The notes under the pieces: model-generated
Seen by the model: only the letters and a program-made list of their open reading frames with translations
Database searches by the model: none
What the model was told of the DNA's origin: nothing
Shown here: piece after piece, positions 1 through 15,400 of the stretch
Position numbering within the stretch: position 1 is the stretch's first letter
How the letters are laid out: each line of letters starts with the position of its first letter
DNA from: Macropodus opercularis
Taxonomy: Eukaryota > Chordata > Actinopteri > Anabantiformes > Osphronemidae
Assembly: GCA_030770545.1 (NCBI GenBank)
Contig: CM061109.1
Span: 12,322,001 to 12,386,000 of the forward strand
Length of the DNA stretch: 64,000 bases
Reading direction: 5' to 3'
Translations under genes and position numbers: made by a program

Positions 1-3000
1 TGGGAGCTGACAGGCTGATGTAGCTGATTTTGCTGGCTCCCGAACCTAAGCTCTGTGTGAAGTAGATCCTCCTGTCTGTGAGGTCGAAATCCAGAGCCAC
101 TGAGGTGCGTGGCACATTGACCACGGGGAAGGGCAGAGCGTGGTCCTCGGGGTCAAGACGGAGGCTGCGCACTGTGCTCTCAGTTGTGTAGATCAGGTAG
201 TCATCTCTAGATACTACGCAGGTCTTGTTATCCGCTGCAAGGTTCCCAAAGGCACAGCTGCATTTCTTGTTCTGGTTGTCGGAGCCTGCCAGGGCGAAGC
301 AGAAATGAGCGCAGCCACCGTTGTCCTCCATGCAGGGGTTGTAGTTGAGCTCCTGGGCAGTGGTTGGCTGGGCCCGTCGATCAAAGATGGTAACATCTCT
401 GAGCATGTTGATGTTGTCTCTGATCACAGCAGGCTGCTCTGTGCTCCCAGGCTCTTTGCTTGCTTGAAACACCTTCTTGAGGTTTCTGTCGACCCAAATG
501 ATGCTACTCTCAAACACTGCGATCCCATAAGGAGTCGGGTAGCGGCTGCCGTATCTCACAATCTCTGTCTCCCCTCCTTGAGGGTTGACGCGTGCGATCA
601 TATCCAAGGAGTCATCTACCCAGTAGACGTAGCCTGTTTGCCAGTCCAGAGCGAGGCCTCGTGGAGTGATAATGCCTGACGACACTAAAATTGTGCGGTT
701 GGTTCCGTCCAGAAGCGCTCGCTCAATTTTGGGGTTCTGACCATAATCGGCCCAGAACAGGAATCTGTTTCTGGGATCCACCACTATGTGGCGTGGCATG
801 TCCACCTGAGTCTTGAACAACACCCTACGGAAAGTCGTGTTCAGTCGGATCACCTCCACATACGTTTCAGTCAGGAAGGCATTCGTGAAATACAGGTTCC
901 CTGAGAACAGAATCCAAAAAGCTCAGTTATTTCTGCAGGTGTCACGATGCAAAAATAAATAAGAAGCTAACAGACAATCTGCCTGTTTTTACTAAACCAG
1001 CTAATTAAATCCTCTTTCCTGTCACTTGTACGTGTATGTGACTGAGCTCCCTGCTCTGTGAGTCAGACATTGCGGTTAATCTTCTTAACTTTGACGCTAC
1101 CAGGCAGTCCTCAGCATGTGAACTGTATCACAAGTCCAAATTAATCAGACTCTTATTGTTTTTTGGTTAATGTCAACCGATTCTCTTTAAAAGGAAATGT
1201 TTGTTGAGCCAAGGCAACACGAGTCTACAGCAAGGAATGGACAGTCTAGTTTTTATCTCATCTTTAATTACCTACGTAGATTAAAACACATTTGTGAGCT
1301 GACACAACAGCCTACCTGCAGCCCAGTCCACAGCAATGCCTCGTATCCCGTTGCGTCCTATTCCAGATGTTACGACGCTACGTAATCCTGAGCCATCTGG
1401 CTTGATCCGCCTGACCCCATTCTGTGTCGACACAGTGCTGCTGAAGTCGCACCAGTAGATGAAACCAGAAGCCATGTGTACATCAATGTGTAAAGCATTA
1501 CGGCCTGAAAGAGGATAATCCAGCCATTAGAGGCCATTGAAAGTTCACTTTAACCACAAGACCCGTATCAAGATTGTGTGCTATCGGTTACTTGTCCAGT
1601 TGTTTCTTCTGCTTGTTATTGAAACCTCCTTTACTTTCTGAGCACTCGTGAAACATTATACTGTATTATAACAATATCGTATATAGATTTGTAAATAATA
1701 TGAGAAACACAGACCTCTGCCAGCCACAGGCACCATGGCCTCAGAGTGGTCTGCCCCTTCCAAACTGAAGCCTTTGATAGCGGACAGAGTGGAGATAACG
1801 GCATAGGACTGGTAGGGAGCGCAGGTCCTGTTGTCGGCATTGAGTTTAAAACCTGTGGCGCACGCACAAGTAAACAGACCCTGCGGCCTGGGCAGGCAGA
1901 GCTGCTCACACACTCCCATGTTGTTGGAGCAGCCGTTGGACGTACCGGCAGAGGCTGAGTTTTCAAAGCACAGACAAATATAAGACACACACAGCAGTGA
2001 ATGAGAACCGACAGAATAGTTTCCTTGTGCCACTTACTCTCTCGATAATGAACTTTCAGGACTCTGAGACCAGAAATGTTGTCTCGTAGCAGAACCTTGT
2101 TGGCACCCGTGGACTTGTCCACGCGCTCTATGACCTCAAAGTCCCGATCAGTGAAGTAGAGGTAATTTTGATACACAGCCACACCCCAGGGATGGGAAAG
2201 CCCAGTCACTATGGTAATACGGTTAGTCCCATCTGGATCCCCACGCTCAATCTAAGGGAATTCAGTGTCACACATTCAAATGCGATATTTGTATTTGGCA
2301 TTATTATAAATACTAACATTAATTAAGACCCACCACGCCAGTGCTTGTTACAGCCCAGTACAGTTTGTTCTCCCGAATGTCCACAGTGATGAACTCAACA
2401 TGATCTAGGTTGTTGGTGAACAGAGTCACAGGGTTTGAACCGTCCATGTCTGCAGATGCCACCTTGGCAGGGATGCCACTTTCTGTTCCGTGGTCTGTCC
2501 AGTAAAGTTTGCTTAAAACATGCATAAAAGACTCAGCATTAGCGTTTGTGTCTCGGACATTTGCAGCTTGGTACTGGATTTTCTTTCCAGCTATTTACTA
2601 CAATGTTCTTCTTGTTTCCTGATTGCATTCTATTGTATGCTGGTGGGGTCTGGGAGTGCACTGTGGTATTCAGTAACACTGGCTAAGTTCTCTCTAGAGG
2701 CACAACAGATGGCAATGAGGAGGTTGTAAGGGCTCAGTAACTGTGGGGACAAGGGGCTGTGCCAGGACTGTGTTAAATGGGGCTTACCCACGTGCTGGGT
2801 CCACTGCAATGCCAACAGGGCTGCCAGCGCCAGTTGGAGAGCCGTTATTTGTGATCAGAGTTTTCCGGTACTGTACCTCCCCTCTCAACTTCAAAACCTG
2901 ACCAGGCACAAACACAAGCAGGTTAATTGGTTGCACTGGGTGGCTGGGATGTGGCAGCGCCTTTATTTGAAGCTAAAGCTTTGCAATTAGAAGTGCATTT

Positions 3001-6000
3001 AGTGAAAAGGACTGAGTGAGATGCTGCCATGTGAAGCCTATATAACAGCTTTGGGGCAAAACATTATTTATCTCACCTCAATAGACTGTGTGGCTGGATT
3101 GGTGTAGTACAGGTTCTCTGTTAACCAGTCCAGAGCAAGGCCGACTGGGGAGCCCAGAATAGCAGCAGGAGCAAACTCTGTCCTGTTGGTACCATCTGAC
3201 TTCACCCTATGGATCTCACCCTGGTGTAAAAGACCAAACATTAATGTCACACTTTTCTGACTGCAGACTTGTGGAATTAATATTAAGTTTGTCACCTTCT
3301 TCTGCCTTGTTTTATGTGGTAGTTTAAATAGTTGGAATCTTACTTCTGCTGTACTAATAGTTGTTCTTGGAAATTCAAACTAAAGGGAGACACGTGCGGC
3401 TAAAATGTATGAATGTTTGAACAATACATCTCTTCCGTACCAAGCCGGTTACAACTGGGAAGCTGGAAATGACATCTAACTCACCGGATGCTCCACCCAG
3501 TAGATGGTCTGTTCATTGTCATCAAAGTCAACATCATAACCATTGCGAAGCCCAGCAATGGGGACCATAGCATCATTTGTTTTGTCATCTGGGTTCAAGG
3601 AAATGCCATAGATGATGCTGTCTCTCACGACCACCAAGAAGGGATCCTCGACTGCAGGTGAAACAGTGAATGAATGGAATTGCAAACTGCTCTTCCTACA
3701 GGGATGCAGAACTCATTTCTGGGTCACACTAAACATTCAAACCTATCAGGTCTTTATCTATAAAAGAGGATTGACCAGTGAAAGTTGGTTCCACCAACTG
3801 ATTTGCTTTGTCATCAGAGATTAGAATCGATGAATGGTTGTCGGGCATTTTCATTCTTGGATAATCACTGGCCTCAGGGGGAGACTGTGTTCTGCTTGGC
3901 TTGAATGAGCTGAAACCTGAGATGAGTTAAGCTGTTGACCTAAGAGGGACTCCTAGGACTTTGAATTAAAGGTCCCTTGTCTTCTTAAGACCTTGAAAGA
4001 CATGCTCATATGATTCTTAATATTTATGACTGGAAAAGATGTTTACAACGGACCCTAAATGGGCGACTGATGACAAGTAGCTGAGTCAGTCTATTAGTTT
4101 AGTGTTTCCTATCCTTTTTCTTCTTAGTAATATTGAGATGGTTTGAGGACTGTCGTTTTTCCAATAACAGGTATATTTTTACTACCACGTCCATACCTAA
4201 GATGAATAGCCTCTGAGTATATCAACTTATCTTCTGCATCTGACCTTACTTCCTTTTTCATCAAACTGAGCGATGAGAGTTTTCCTCAATTTGGCAGGAT
4301 GCATACCTCTGGTGCAGGTGATTTGGTCTGCTGCCAGTGTCCAGCCTGAGGGGCAGGCACATGAGTAATACCTTGGTCCCGCAGCGGAAAGCAGGCAGAG
4401 ATGAGTGCAGGGGCTCCTCAAGCAGTGATTTACACCTACAAAGTGTTGAACCACGCAGAAGAAAGTCAAGAGCGTAATCTTTCCAGGTTCTATTCTTAAG
4501 TGCGTTTACAAAAACAATGCACCTACTGCATACGCATATCGATTACATATAGATGATCCACCAAATGAAGTCATGATTCATTATCTTTACTGTACCTGCG
4601 GGCTGCCTGGCTGGGTGTACTGCCACCAGACCCATGGGCTGTGGGAGGTTGAACAGCATCACTGTTTGGTTCTCCCCATGCCATTTATGGGCTCGCATCA
4701 CACGATTGATGTATCTGTCGGTCCAATACACAAAATCCTCAAAAATGGTAATTGCGTGGGGATGTTGTAGTACCTTTTCATAGAGAGTAACAAAAGAAAA
4801 CACATCTTATACATACTATTCAAAAGGAAGCCCTGTTTCATTTTAGATGATTAAATGCTCTCTCTACAAATAATTGAGAAAACTGTCCAGGCCACTCACT
4901 CACCAGGTCACTTGCCAGAACTTGCTTTCTGTTGTTCCCGTTATAATCACAGTAGTCAATGAAATCCAAGTAGGCATCGGCGAAGTACAATAAGTTGTTT
5001 GGGTAGTCAATAGTTAGACCATTGGGCCAGTACAGCTTGTTGCTTACAATAACAGTCCTGAGGTTTCCGTCCATGCTGGCTCTCTCAATGCGGGGGTTTC
5101 TTCCCCAGTCAGTCCAGAACATCAAATGAGCACTGCAAAACAAACAACACCTTCTCTTCATCACGTGACATACTGTACGCTAAAGTTAAACAGATTTGAT
5201 CCTGTGGATGTCACGGACCTGTCTCTGGGGTCGAGCACCAATCCTCGGGGGTTTGTGACATTTTCACTAATTAATACGGTGCGGTGAGTGCCATCCAGTT
5301 TAGACACTTCAATAGTCTCCAAGACATAGTCGGTCCAGTACAGGTTCCTGCCCACCCAATCCACAGCAAGGCTCTCTGTCACAGTCACGCCACTGTCAAA
5401 TACCTGTCCACAAGAGACTCGTTTTTAGTTTAACGTGCTCACTGGTGGTAATTCCACGACGTGCGCAGCTCACGTTGAACATAAGTGAATGATCGAGACT
5501 CACCACAGTTCTGTCACTGCCGTTCTTGTGAGCGCTCCAGATTCTGTCCTGGCTCGTGTCAGACCAGAAAACACGCTCGGTGACGGAATCAAAATCTAAA
5601 GCCACAATGTTGCGTCCATCTCGAACCAGTGAGTGGACAACGTTGGGCTGAGTGGTTATGTCATCTTGCACGATCTGATTTCGACTAGCCACGAGCAAGA
5701 AGGCCTGACGAGAATCTGTAAACAAACAGCAAATCTCTGTGACTGATTATTCTCATGCTAACTAGATAACTTAGCCGTTTTTACATGTCTACAAAAACTA
5801 TACAGAGCAGTTAAATAGACCCTTCTCAAATGACAATCTTTGGGGAATGCACTGCTGTCCACATAATGAGCTATTGTACTGCAAAGCCTTTCAGCGAGTT
5901 ATCTGTGTGGAAGAGGAGCTCATGTCAGGCACGCTCCCTATAAACAGCCCTTTGTTGGTGATCATGTCCTAATTACACCAGTGATGACCAGTGAGTGACA

Positions 6001-6469
6001 TATATGTTATTTGTCTTATCTTAAGAAATCAGAGCAGCAAAGAGAGACAAGGCACATGAAAGACTGTGTCAGTCTCCCAGTCTGGGGGCCAAGACCCCTT
6101 TATTATGACTCATTCCTCCCCAACAAGTAATACAAGGAAATAATATGACTATTTTACCAAATTATACTAACAGAGGAGAAATATGTTCCATGCACCGGTT
6201 TGAACTGAATCTCTTCTTACCTGAGACCTTGCATGTTCGCTGGTCTGCCTCAAGAGTGTAACCATCCTGGCAGTGGCAGCGGAAAGAGCCTCTCTCATTA
6301 AAGCAGTGCTGGCTACAAAGTCCAGGGGGATGACACTCGTCTATATCCTGGCAGGTTTTGGAGTCATTGCTAAGTTGATAACCCATAGGGCAGGTGCACT
6401 GGGCCCCAAATGGCCCTTGGATGCAACCATGTGTGCAGCCAGCATTGTTGTCAGAGCAACTCTCCTGAT
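1..6469 (-). other. lrp2: lrp2 EGF pair and YWTD propellers 3 to 6 (last one cut)
   Basis: Exon 6221-6469 holds an EGF and a calcium-binding EGF (DIDEC). Propeller 3: 5504-5716, 5219-5403, 4904-5132, 4596-4773. EGF: 4307-4435. Propeller 4: 3485-3651, 3077-3220, 2788-2897, 2334-2511, 2038-2251. EGF and the start of propeller 5: 1715-1954, then 1316-1504. One unusually long exon (at least 900 nt, 1-900) holds the rest of propeller 5, another EGF (about 235-355) and the start of propeller 6, and it is cut by the window edge. All exons are open and closely parallel the human order. Introns over 300 bases (901-1315, 3652-4306, 5717-6220, 6470-7073) show nothing recognisable. Confidence 0.9.
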
Positions 6470-9400
6470 CTAAGTAGAAAGAAGAGACTGTATGTATAGT
6501 ACTGCAAATGGAAATACAATTAAACCAACTGAAGTCAATGCTAAACTCTAATGATAAAGTATCTACTGTCAGTAAATCTATTATCTATCTAGTCATGGAC
6601 TGTCTTTAGATTTGCTATTTATGATAATTATTTTATGCATATACATGATTATGCCTAAAACCAACACTACTGGGACTAGTAAAATTGTTATTGGAGAAAT
6701 TAATCAGTAGCACAGCATTTCTACCAATGATCAGGAATTTGTTCCTACCTGGTAAAGGCTCATCTGAAAGTTGTGAGAAAAGCAAGAAAGGAAAATCGCA
6801 GATCATTTTCAAGTTAATACGGATGAAATCACACTCATGCATGATTTTAACACAGGAATTTAAAGACAAACAGATAACATTCAGCACAATAATTTGGTCA
6901 AATGAAGTCATTCACGTTTACAGATACGAGAACTGCAAAATTACTGACTTAGGCAAAATCAGCCTTAAGTCATAGGATGTGAATGTCTACATGTAAAGTG
7001 CTGTAATTAAAGCAAGTCTTTCTGACAAAAAGTCCCTGCTGTACACTGGCAAACACAGTAAAAGCAGACTTACTGCAAAGAGGAGACTCGTCAGCACCGT
7101 TGGGGCAGTCTGGAGTGTTGTCACACACTGTGGTGAGGTTGATGCACACACTGTGGCCAGGGCACTGCCACTGCCAGCTTGGGCACCTGAACGGTGGAGT
7201 GGGGCAGTCTCGCTCATCGCTCATATCCCTGCAGTCATTGTCCCCATCACAAATCCAGCTCTGTAACACACAGTTCCCGTTGTCGCAACGGAAGAATGAG
7301 GAAGGGCAGGTGCGCGGCGGGCACGCGTGGTGTTCATCGCTGCCATCCTGGCAGTCTGGGTGACCATCGCACTCCCAGGTAGACGGGATACAGATCCCAT
7401 CTGATTGGCACTGAAACTCAGACTCATGGTGGCACATCCCTGGAGGTCTGGTCGCTAAAATATGTACAGAAAAGACGGCCAAAAAATAAAAGTTGTGATA
7501 TACTGTATTGCCCACCTTGTGCAGAGTGATACAAAGTACTGAAATACTCACGACAGCCTTGCTCATCGGAGCGATCGCTGCAGTCAAAGACTCCATCGCA
7601 TCGGTAGTAGGAGTTGATACACTGGTGACCACGGGTGCACTTAAACTCATTCACGGTGCAGTTGTAGACTGAAAGAAAAAAATCCAGTGGAGTATGTTAA
7701 TGCTGGTGTTCAGTGTTTCCGCAGTTGTGTATGTTTGCTGACCTCCAGTGTTGTGCAACACGTGTAATGAGATCAATAAACTAAGAAGCTTAGCGAATGC
7801 TGGTAGAATTCTGCAGAGCGTTCAATTGACCTGCACAGTTTGTGAGTATGATTAGCTGGTCAAACAATGTTGCTGTATGCACGAATGACAAATCAACAAT
7901 TCTTTACTGGGTAAAAGAGGATAATACTTCTTCTACATCATCATGAGACCAGATGGCAATAATCATCTTATTAATTTATTTTGTAAATTCAAGTAGGACT
8001 GTGGTCCCCCTGACATAAGATAACACGTGAGAACTGTGACTATACGTGTACAGATACTTACTGCATCCCTGCTCATCTGCCCCATCCACACAGTCCCTGT
8101 CCCCATCACAGACATAGTTAGGGTCTATACATCTGTGGTCTGGACACTGAAACTGCCCTGGATAGCAAGTGTTTCCAAGGTCTGAGAAGCCAATTAAACC
8201 ACAAGATCAGTTTCAGGCAACCTATAGACTTGTTCCAGTCTATTTTGTTTCTAAACTCAACAAAATAAGTGCCTAAGCAAATCCTACTTTAAGCTGAAAG
8301 CCTCCGTAGGGCTACTCACAGCAGTCGACTTCATCCGAGCCATCCCCACAGTCATTATCAGTGTCGCAAAGCCAGATGTGTGGGATGCAACGGTGGTTGG
8401 CACAGGTAAACTGACTGGCAGGGCATGTTCCAGGCTCACGCGTCGGACAGTCGCTCTCATCGCTGTTATCGAAACAGTCATTGTGCCCATCGCAGCGCCA
8501 GCCAGTAGGCACACAGCGATGATTGGCACACGTGAACGCAGAGGGGGAACAAGTGGCGTCTGACAAAAAGAGAAGATCATTAGTGAATATTATAATGGCA
8601 AACTTCTTAAAACACCGCACATGAAAGACGCTTTTACTGCTCGGACAGATCGGGTCAGTTTAATAAAGCATTACTGTTAATGCCACAGTCGACTTCATCG
8701 CTGTTGTCATGGCAGTCGTCGACACCATCGCATCTGTAGCTGCTTGGGACACATTTGCCGTTGCTACAGGAGAAGGAGTTGGCTCCGCACTGCAGTGTGG
8801 GGGGCTCATTGGAAGGGTCCTCCACACATGTCCTCTGGTTGGGCGACAGTTTCATGCCATATGGGCAGCCACACACCCTCTGAGAGTCTGGGGCTGGGAA
8901 ACAGAAGTGGCTGCAGTCTCCGTTAGGATTTGTCTGCCTGTTGCAGGAGTTGGAACCTGAGAAGGGTAGTGGAGGGTAATTATGGGAATGGGACAAATTC
9001 CATGCAACAGGAACTAAGTGAGTAGAGCCGTGAGGAAAGCTACTGACCAATCTGAGTGTTGGAGTTAAAAGATTTGACGTGCATGATGTGGCTGATTCCT
9101 CTTCTGATAACGAGCATCTCCCCACCGTCAGTCTTACGCACACGCACGATGCCACCCAGGCGCCAGTCAGTGAAATATGCGTAGCCTTCACGGGACAAGA
9201 GCAACAGAGTCTCAGTTACTTTATCTTTCATCTCCTGCTGGTAAGAGTAATTGCTTTTCTGACATGATATTCATTAAAGCAAGACTGACAAACCATCATT
9301 CAAGCATATATTACGCGCTAGTGCTTTGAAGTCCTTCTTCATTTAGATGTAATACAGCGTCCGCTACTAGAGCTTTATAGGCAACTTATTACCTTCAAAA

Positions 9401-12400
9401 ATGGTGAGGCCAAATGGATGTGAGATCTGGTTTATGCGGTTCAGTGAAAGCCGGTTTGTTCCATCGAAATTGCTGTGCTCGATTTTGTCAAAGTAAGCAT
9501 CTACCCAATACAGACGCATAGAGCTAAATAGAGATTGAAACAGACAAGCAAAGAATTAAAAGAAACACAGTCAGGACAGACGTTAAACAACATCCGTGGC
9601 GCAACAGCCATAAATTACTGTTAAAAAGTTGGCGTTAATCTTATGTAAATTCAGATGAAATGGTGGGACTAACCTCCAGTCGATAGCCAGGCCATTTGGC
9701 CAGCCAAGAGTAGTGTTTACGATAGACATGGCATGCGACCCATCACCCCAAGCTCTCATAATCTTTGCTGGACGGTACCAGTCAGTCCAAAAAATATACC
9801 TGTCAAAACATAAATTTCATAATTCAATAACAATATTTACACGTTCAACAGTTCAAAAGGTCTGTTTATTTAGTTTGATCTGTTTTAAGCTAAACTGTAA
9901 CTTGCTCACTACCCTTAACACTGAACTAATCTCAGCTCTTGGCCGGTGGGAACCTACTTTGAGGGCCCTTAATAAATGAATTATTTAAAACCAGATGTTG
10001 AGAAGACAGTTAGTTTTGCAGATACTTGTCTCACAACTGTATATTTTTAGTGCAATTAAATATTCAAAAACATATTTTTACTGAATAAATCTACACAGAT
10101 GTACCCAATGAGAGGATGCACAACGATGGCCCTTGGGTTGTTGAGGTTACGTATGATGGCTCTCCTGGACTTATCAGCAAGCTTCATGACAGATATGCTC
10201 CTGTATCGGGGGTCAGTCCAGTAGAGGTTTTTTGAAATCCAGTCGTAAGCCAGGTCCTCCACTCCATCCACTCTGTTGGCTGCTAGTACCTCCCTGCCTG
10301 TGCAGATCAAAGCATCCAGAGCAGCGTTTAACACAGAGATGAAAGAGGAACACATTTAAATAAATAGGCTGTCAGCTTGCATTTTCCCCATGTAGGCCAG
10401 ATAGAAGAAGCTAGAGCAGCTCCAAAAACAACACTACTGCACAGAGGAGTGCTGTTTCTTTTTTGTGTGCGGTGTAACTGCTTGAGGATTATCACATTAG
10501 TAACCACCTTCAACAGCTGACAAGACAGTTTTTCAAACTAAATATAAAAACTTGTTTGTAAAAGACTCTGCTGATTGAGATATGGATCCATTTTAGCTGT
10601 CTATGCTCCTGTCTGTTCCCTCCCCTATAGTACCAGTCGGCTCCATCACTCACTCCCTTTACTCCCTGTTTGAGTCTGGCTGAATGTGTGGAGCCCTCTG
10701 CTAAAAGAAATTACACATGGGTGTAATATTGGTAAGTATTAGGATTATTTTCAAACAAACGTTTTATTAGTATAATAGGAGTAGGAAGATAAGAGACACA
10801 ATGCTCACCTGTCCCGTCCACTTTCTGTTTGTAGATAATATCCTTGGTTGTGTCTGAGAAGAAGATAGCGTCGTCTTCAGCACTAAAATCCACCCCAACA
10901 AAGTAGGAGGGCGATCCAGTGACCGGCAGGATGATGTCTTCCTGAGAGGAGAGGTTAAAGGGGATCCCTCTCACAGCCAGCTGACTGGAGAACAGCAGAA
11001 ACTGCCGCACAGCTGGAGACGCCAGAAACAACCATGAATGAAAATAAATGGTCCATAGACACAGTAAGTTACATCTTCGGGGTTGATGAGAATGATTTTA
11101 ACCGCCTAAAAATGTCTGCTCAGGAAATGTCAGCTTACCCAGGCACCGCTTGCCGTCAGAGTGGAGGTCATAGCCCATGCGACATTTGCAGCGATAACCC
11201 AGTCCTCCGTTGTCACTCCTGTGACTCAAAACACAAATCTGCTCACATCCGCCTCTGTCTACGCTGCAGGGGTTCGGCACTGGGGACAAAACAAGCAATT
11301 CTTGATTAATGGCAAACATGATGCACCGTGGTCTATTTTTGCTCTTTTGTAAAGAGCAGCGAGTACAAGAACACACTCTGACTCACCATGTGGCTGTTTC
11401 AGCTGATGTACCACTACTACGCCGTACGGAGTCTGGGCTGTGCTGTAAACCACTTGAGGACTGCTATCAGCGAACTTGTTGACCTTCATCACAGCCATCC
11501 TGGTCCAGTCCGTGTAATAGACATTGTGCTCAAACAGGCTGATGCCAAAGGGATGTGGGATCAAAGTGCCTCCATGGACCACGGTTTTCCTATTCAAATA
11601 TGTTTAGAATAGAAAATGTATGTGCAACATTTGCCTCACATACCTTTGGGTGATTAACGTAAAATGATGTCGATAACCTGAGGCGTATTTACCTATGAAG
11701 GCCATCGTATGTTGCGGTTTCAATATAGTCATAGCGACTGTCCACCCAGTATATGCGCTTGGCCTCGATGTCCAGCGTGACACCAGCAGGCCAACCCAGT
11801 TTACTCCTTATGATCCCATAACGGTTGGTGCCATCCATGTAGGCTCGCTCCAGGCCCGGCTGTCCGTTGAGCGCCTCCCAGTCTGAGAAGAACATATACC
11901 TGGGAGAGGAGGGAACGCTCTCTCTTAGCTGGGACTAGCGGTTCATGTGGATAATGTTCAGCTCAGTACACAAGAATAATGTTGCACTGTCAGACTTTCC
12001 TCTTTTTTAATTAAGTACCAAATTGTGTCTCCATGTGGGTGGCGGCGCATTTCACCAAAAAGCTGCACATTAATATACCATAAGCAATTTGTCTGTAGCC
12101 ACCTGGCTCTCCCCCTCCCTTAAACTATACTATTGGATTACAATGAGGGTCATCACTTACATTGCTTGTGACTAATCCACCCAGGGCAATCTGTTAATCT
12201 CTCACACACACACATCCATTATTCCATGCCAATGGAGCACAGCACATACTGTATGCAGGGATTGGGAATGGGTGGAAACTGGGAAATGCGCTTACCCCAC
12301 AGTGGGGTCTACGGCCAGTCCTCTAGGGTTTCCAAGGTTTTCAGTGATGAGCGTGACCCGGTTACTTCCATCAAAGTCCACCATGTCAATCCTGTTGACA

Positions 12401-15400
12401 CTGGTCTCCACCACATACAGTTTATTGTTAACCCAATCCACCGCCAGGTTCTCAGGGTAGTCAACTGATACGTTCAAAACCACCTGTACGTTGGAACCGT
12501 CCATGTCTGCAGAAAACACCTGTGGATAAAAGACACTACTGTTGTCAGGAAATTAGCTTTAGGTGGTCACTTTCCTGAGCGGACTATTAAAGAATAGGTT
12601 CAAATCTTTAAGCAATAATCACATGTAGGTAAATCTGATAAAATGTGAATTTATTCTTCACACAAAGGAATGTTACTACATTATTTTTTAGCCTGTGCGA
12701 CGAGGCAGTCTTTACGTTTCTATCTGTCACTCTACTGATGCCATTAGCTTTTCGAACTGAAAGCCTTGGCACCATGAAGCCGGTGAGAGGTGTACTGCTC
12801 TTAGCGACTTCTCCTGAAACAAGATACAGGCGCCTAAAAAGCAGGACTTTCAACTGACCTGTTTAAAGAGAAACTGAAGATGTGGAAATTGCTTGGTAGT
12901 TTAACCTTTCCGGCTGCATTCACATGCCCTGTTTGTGCTCTAGGTACTTTTAATCTGACATGCTGCCATGGAGGTGGCGGATACACACAGATGCCTGGTC
13001 AGAGATACTGTATGTCTTGGTCTCTCAGCCCAGTGGCTGCAGCTCAAACCATCGGGGAGCCAAGGAATAACCAAAGAATGCATTTAGATTGACAGTGCCG
13101 CTGAAAACAAATACGGCGTGATTACTTCGAACAAGATTGAGTTACAAAAAATTGCACCCTGGTATGTGAACATCATACCACCCTATCAGACAAGTTTCAA
13201 GATTAGGCCATTTGGATTCCATTCCACATCTGCTTCCCCGTCATTATAACCTAGCTGCAAAGGAGCCAACCGCTATCCTATTATTATAGTATCAACACTG
13301 CTGATATTTTACAGGATAAAAAAAACTCATTCCTGGTAAGTATTTACTCCAACAAGAAACTCATCTCCATTACTCTCTGGTCTACTGCTCTTCTCCCAAT
13401 AAACTTAGACTGATTAGACACTATCTGTGTCTGAGGGCAATGCTCAGTGTCTACCGGACTATTTGACTTTTTATTTAGTAGCAGGCTAAATAAAACTTTA
13501 TATTTTGACATTTTAAATACCTTGTTCTGAATGGTATCGGTCCAGAAGATCATTCGAAGACTATAGTGGAAGTCCATTCCCACTGCCACCCCCCTGTTCT
13601 GTGAATGAACCAAAGTTCGCACATTGTTGCCATGGATGCCACCTATCAGCAGGTCTCTGCCATTGGAAAATATCAAGGAAGGAACTCCCGCTGCACCAGA
13701 AACAAAATACAAAGAGTTACTAAACACATCAAGAAGAAACTAGTTTGTCTGAATTTTACAGTTTGTGTTAAAGGAGTCAGAGGTTTTATAGTTTGCGATC
13801 TCAACTAAAAGATTAGTGGAAATTAATAGAACACATTAATTCAGCTTCCTGATTCAGTCGAACGAAGGTAAAATACTTTCCAGCTACTGTTGTTACGAAT
13901 AAGCTAAAGGCAGGGCCAGGCCCTCAGTCAACAGTCTTTCTGTGTTCAACAAAGACAAAGGACTAACTAAAACAATATTCAGTACGGCACAATGAGCACA
14001 GACACTCAGCGGAGCAGCCACAGAGAATGGCAAACAGAAAGGGCTCCTTTGTGGATTATCCATCCGTCTAACATGTAAGCACACTGCATGTTGAACAAAC
14101 TGCTGAATCAGAGAGGAAATGACACTCACTGGAGATGTCAGCCCTGCAGTGTCTGTGCTGCTCCAGGGTGTAGCCCTCTCGACAGCTGCAGCGATGGGAG
14201 CCCATGCGGTCCTCACACAGCTGGTCACACACGCCCCACATGGAACAGTCGTCAAAGTCTTCAGCGCGAAAACAAAATCACAGCAGCTGAGGATTTAACA
14301 CTATTTGGAGGATAAGACTTCTGTCTGAGTCGCATTATGCTTTACACAAACAGCAGCAGACACACATGCAGTACAGTCGAAACTCATTTCTGAATATTCT
14401 GCGTGTAAATACCTATACATGAACGACTGTCGTTGCTGCTGACAACATATCCAGAAGGACAAGCGCAGACCCCTCCTTCGGGAGAAGCATGACAATGATG
14501 CTCACAGCTCAGAGAGGCACATCTCCAGATACCTGACAAACATAGAAGCCAGACTAGTGATGAAAAAAGCATTGATTCTGTGATGCTAGATGTTCTACGT
14601 TGTGCTGGTACTAACTGCAGTTGTGACCAGCAGTGGTGTTGGTTTCATCCTCTCCATCAGGACAGTGAGGTGTCCCATCACACAGGTGGTCCATGGGGAT
14701 ACACAGGCCAGAGGACGGACAGGGCCATTCTCCTGGGTAACACTCCCGTAGCACATTATCTGCAGACAAATCCAGTTCATCGTCTTGTGATGCAAGCAAA
14801 GGCAATGAAGCAGCATTTAAAACAATAGGCCAGCAGAGAGTTAAAAACAGGTCACACCACTGAGAATTAAAAGCTACTCCATGCGTGAGCTGTGACTTAG
14901 ACCCAGGAATGTGGCGCTGATGTCAGAAAAACTGTGACTTGATCGTCAGGGAAATCACTGGCTCTTTGAATTGACGCAGAGGAGTGGAGCTCTGAGGGGG
15001 TCACATGGGGGCCCATCCTCTAAAAACGCAGGCTCTTCACAGCCATGTGGAGGAATTCAAAAGCTCTTTGGGGGGCTGCGCAATCTTGTGCCACAAAGAG
15101 GCATTTGAATAACACACTTAAAGGCGCACAGGCATTGCATCTAACCAAACCAGCCATGGAGCCTGGAAATGAATCAGGTTCATACAGAGAGCTCCAGCTG
15201 TAAACCATTCTCATGTCCTATCACCAAAGGAATGTCTGCTTACAGTAAAGACTTTAATGTATAAAACCAGTTTCCAACTATTGTATCCATACCACAGCCT
15301 TTTTCATCTGCGTTGTCTTCACAATCATCCTCTCCATCACAAAGCCAGATCTGGTTGATACAGCGTCCGCTGGGGCAGGTAAAGTAGTTCCCTCTACATG

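Noticed and set aside
140..679. 179-codon plus-strand ORF at the left edge
   Set aside because: It is antisense to a large lrp2 exon whose minus-strand translation matches megalin closely. It has no family resemblance of its own.
6633..6975. Open frames on both strands between the lrp2 EGF pair and LDLa cluster II
   Set aside because: No EGF, LDLa or YWTD pattern is present, and the flanking exons join directly in the same way as the mammalian protein.
12520..13520. A missed lrp2 exon in the 1 kb intron
   Set aside because: The protein is continuous in phase and homology from exon 13521-13690 to 12296-12519, and no open YWTD-like segment with splice sites is present between them.
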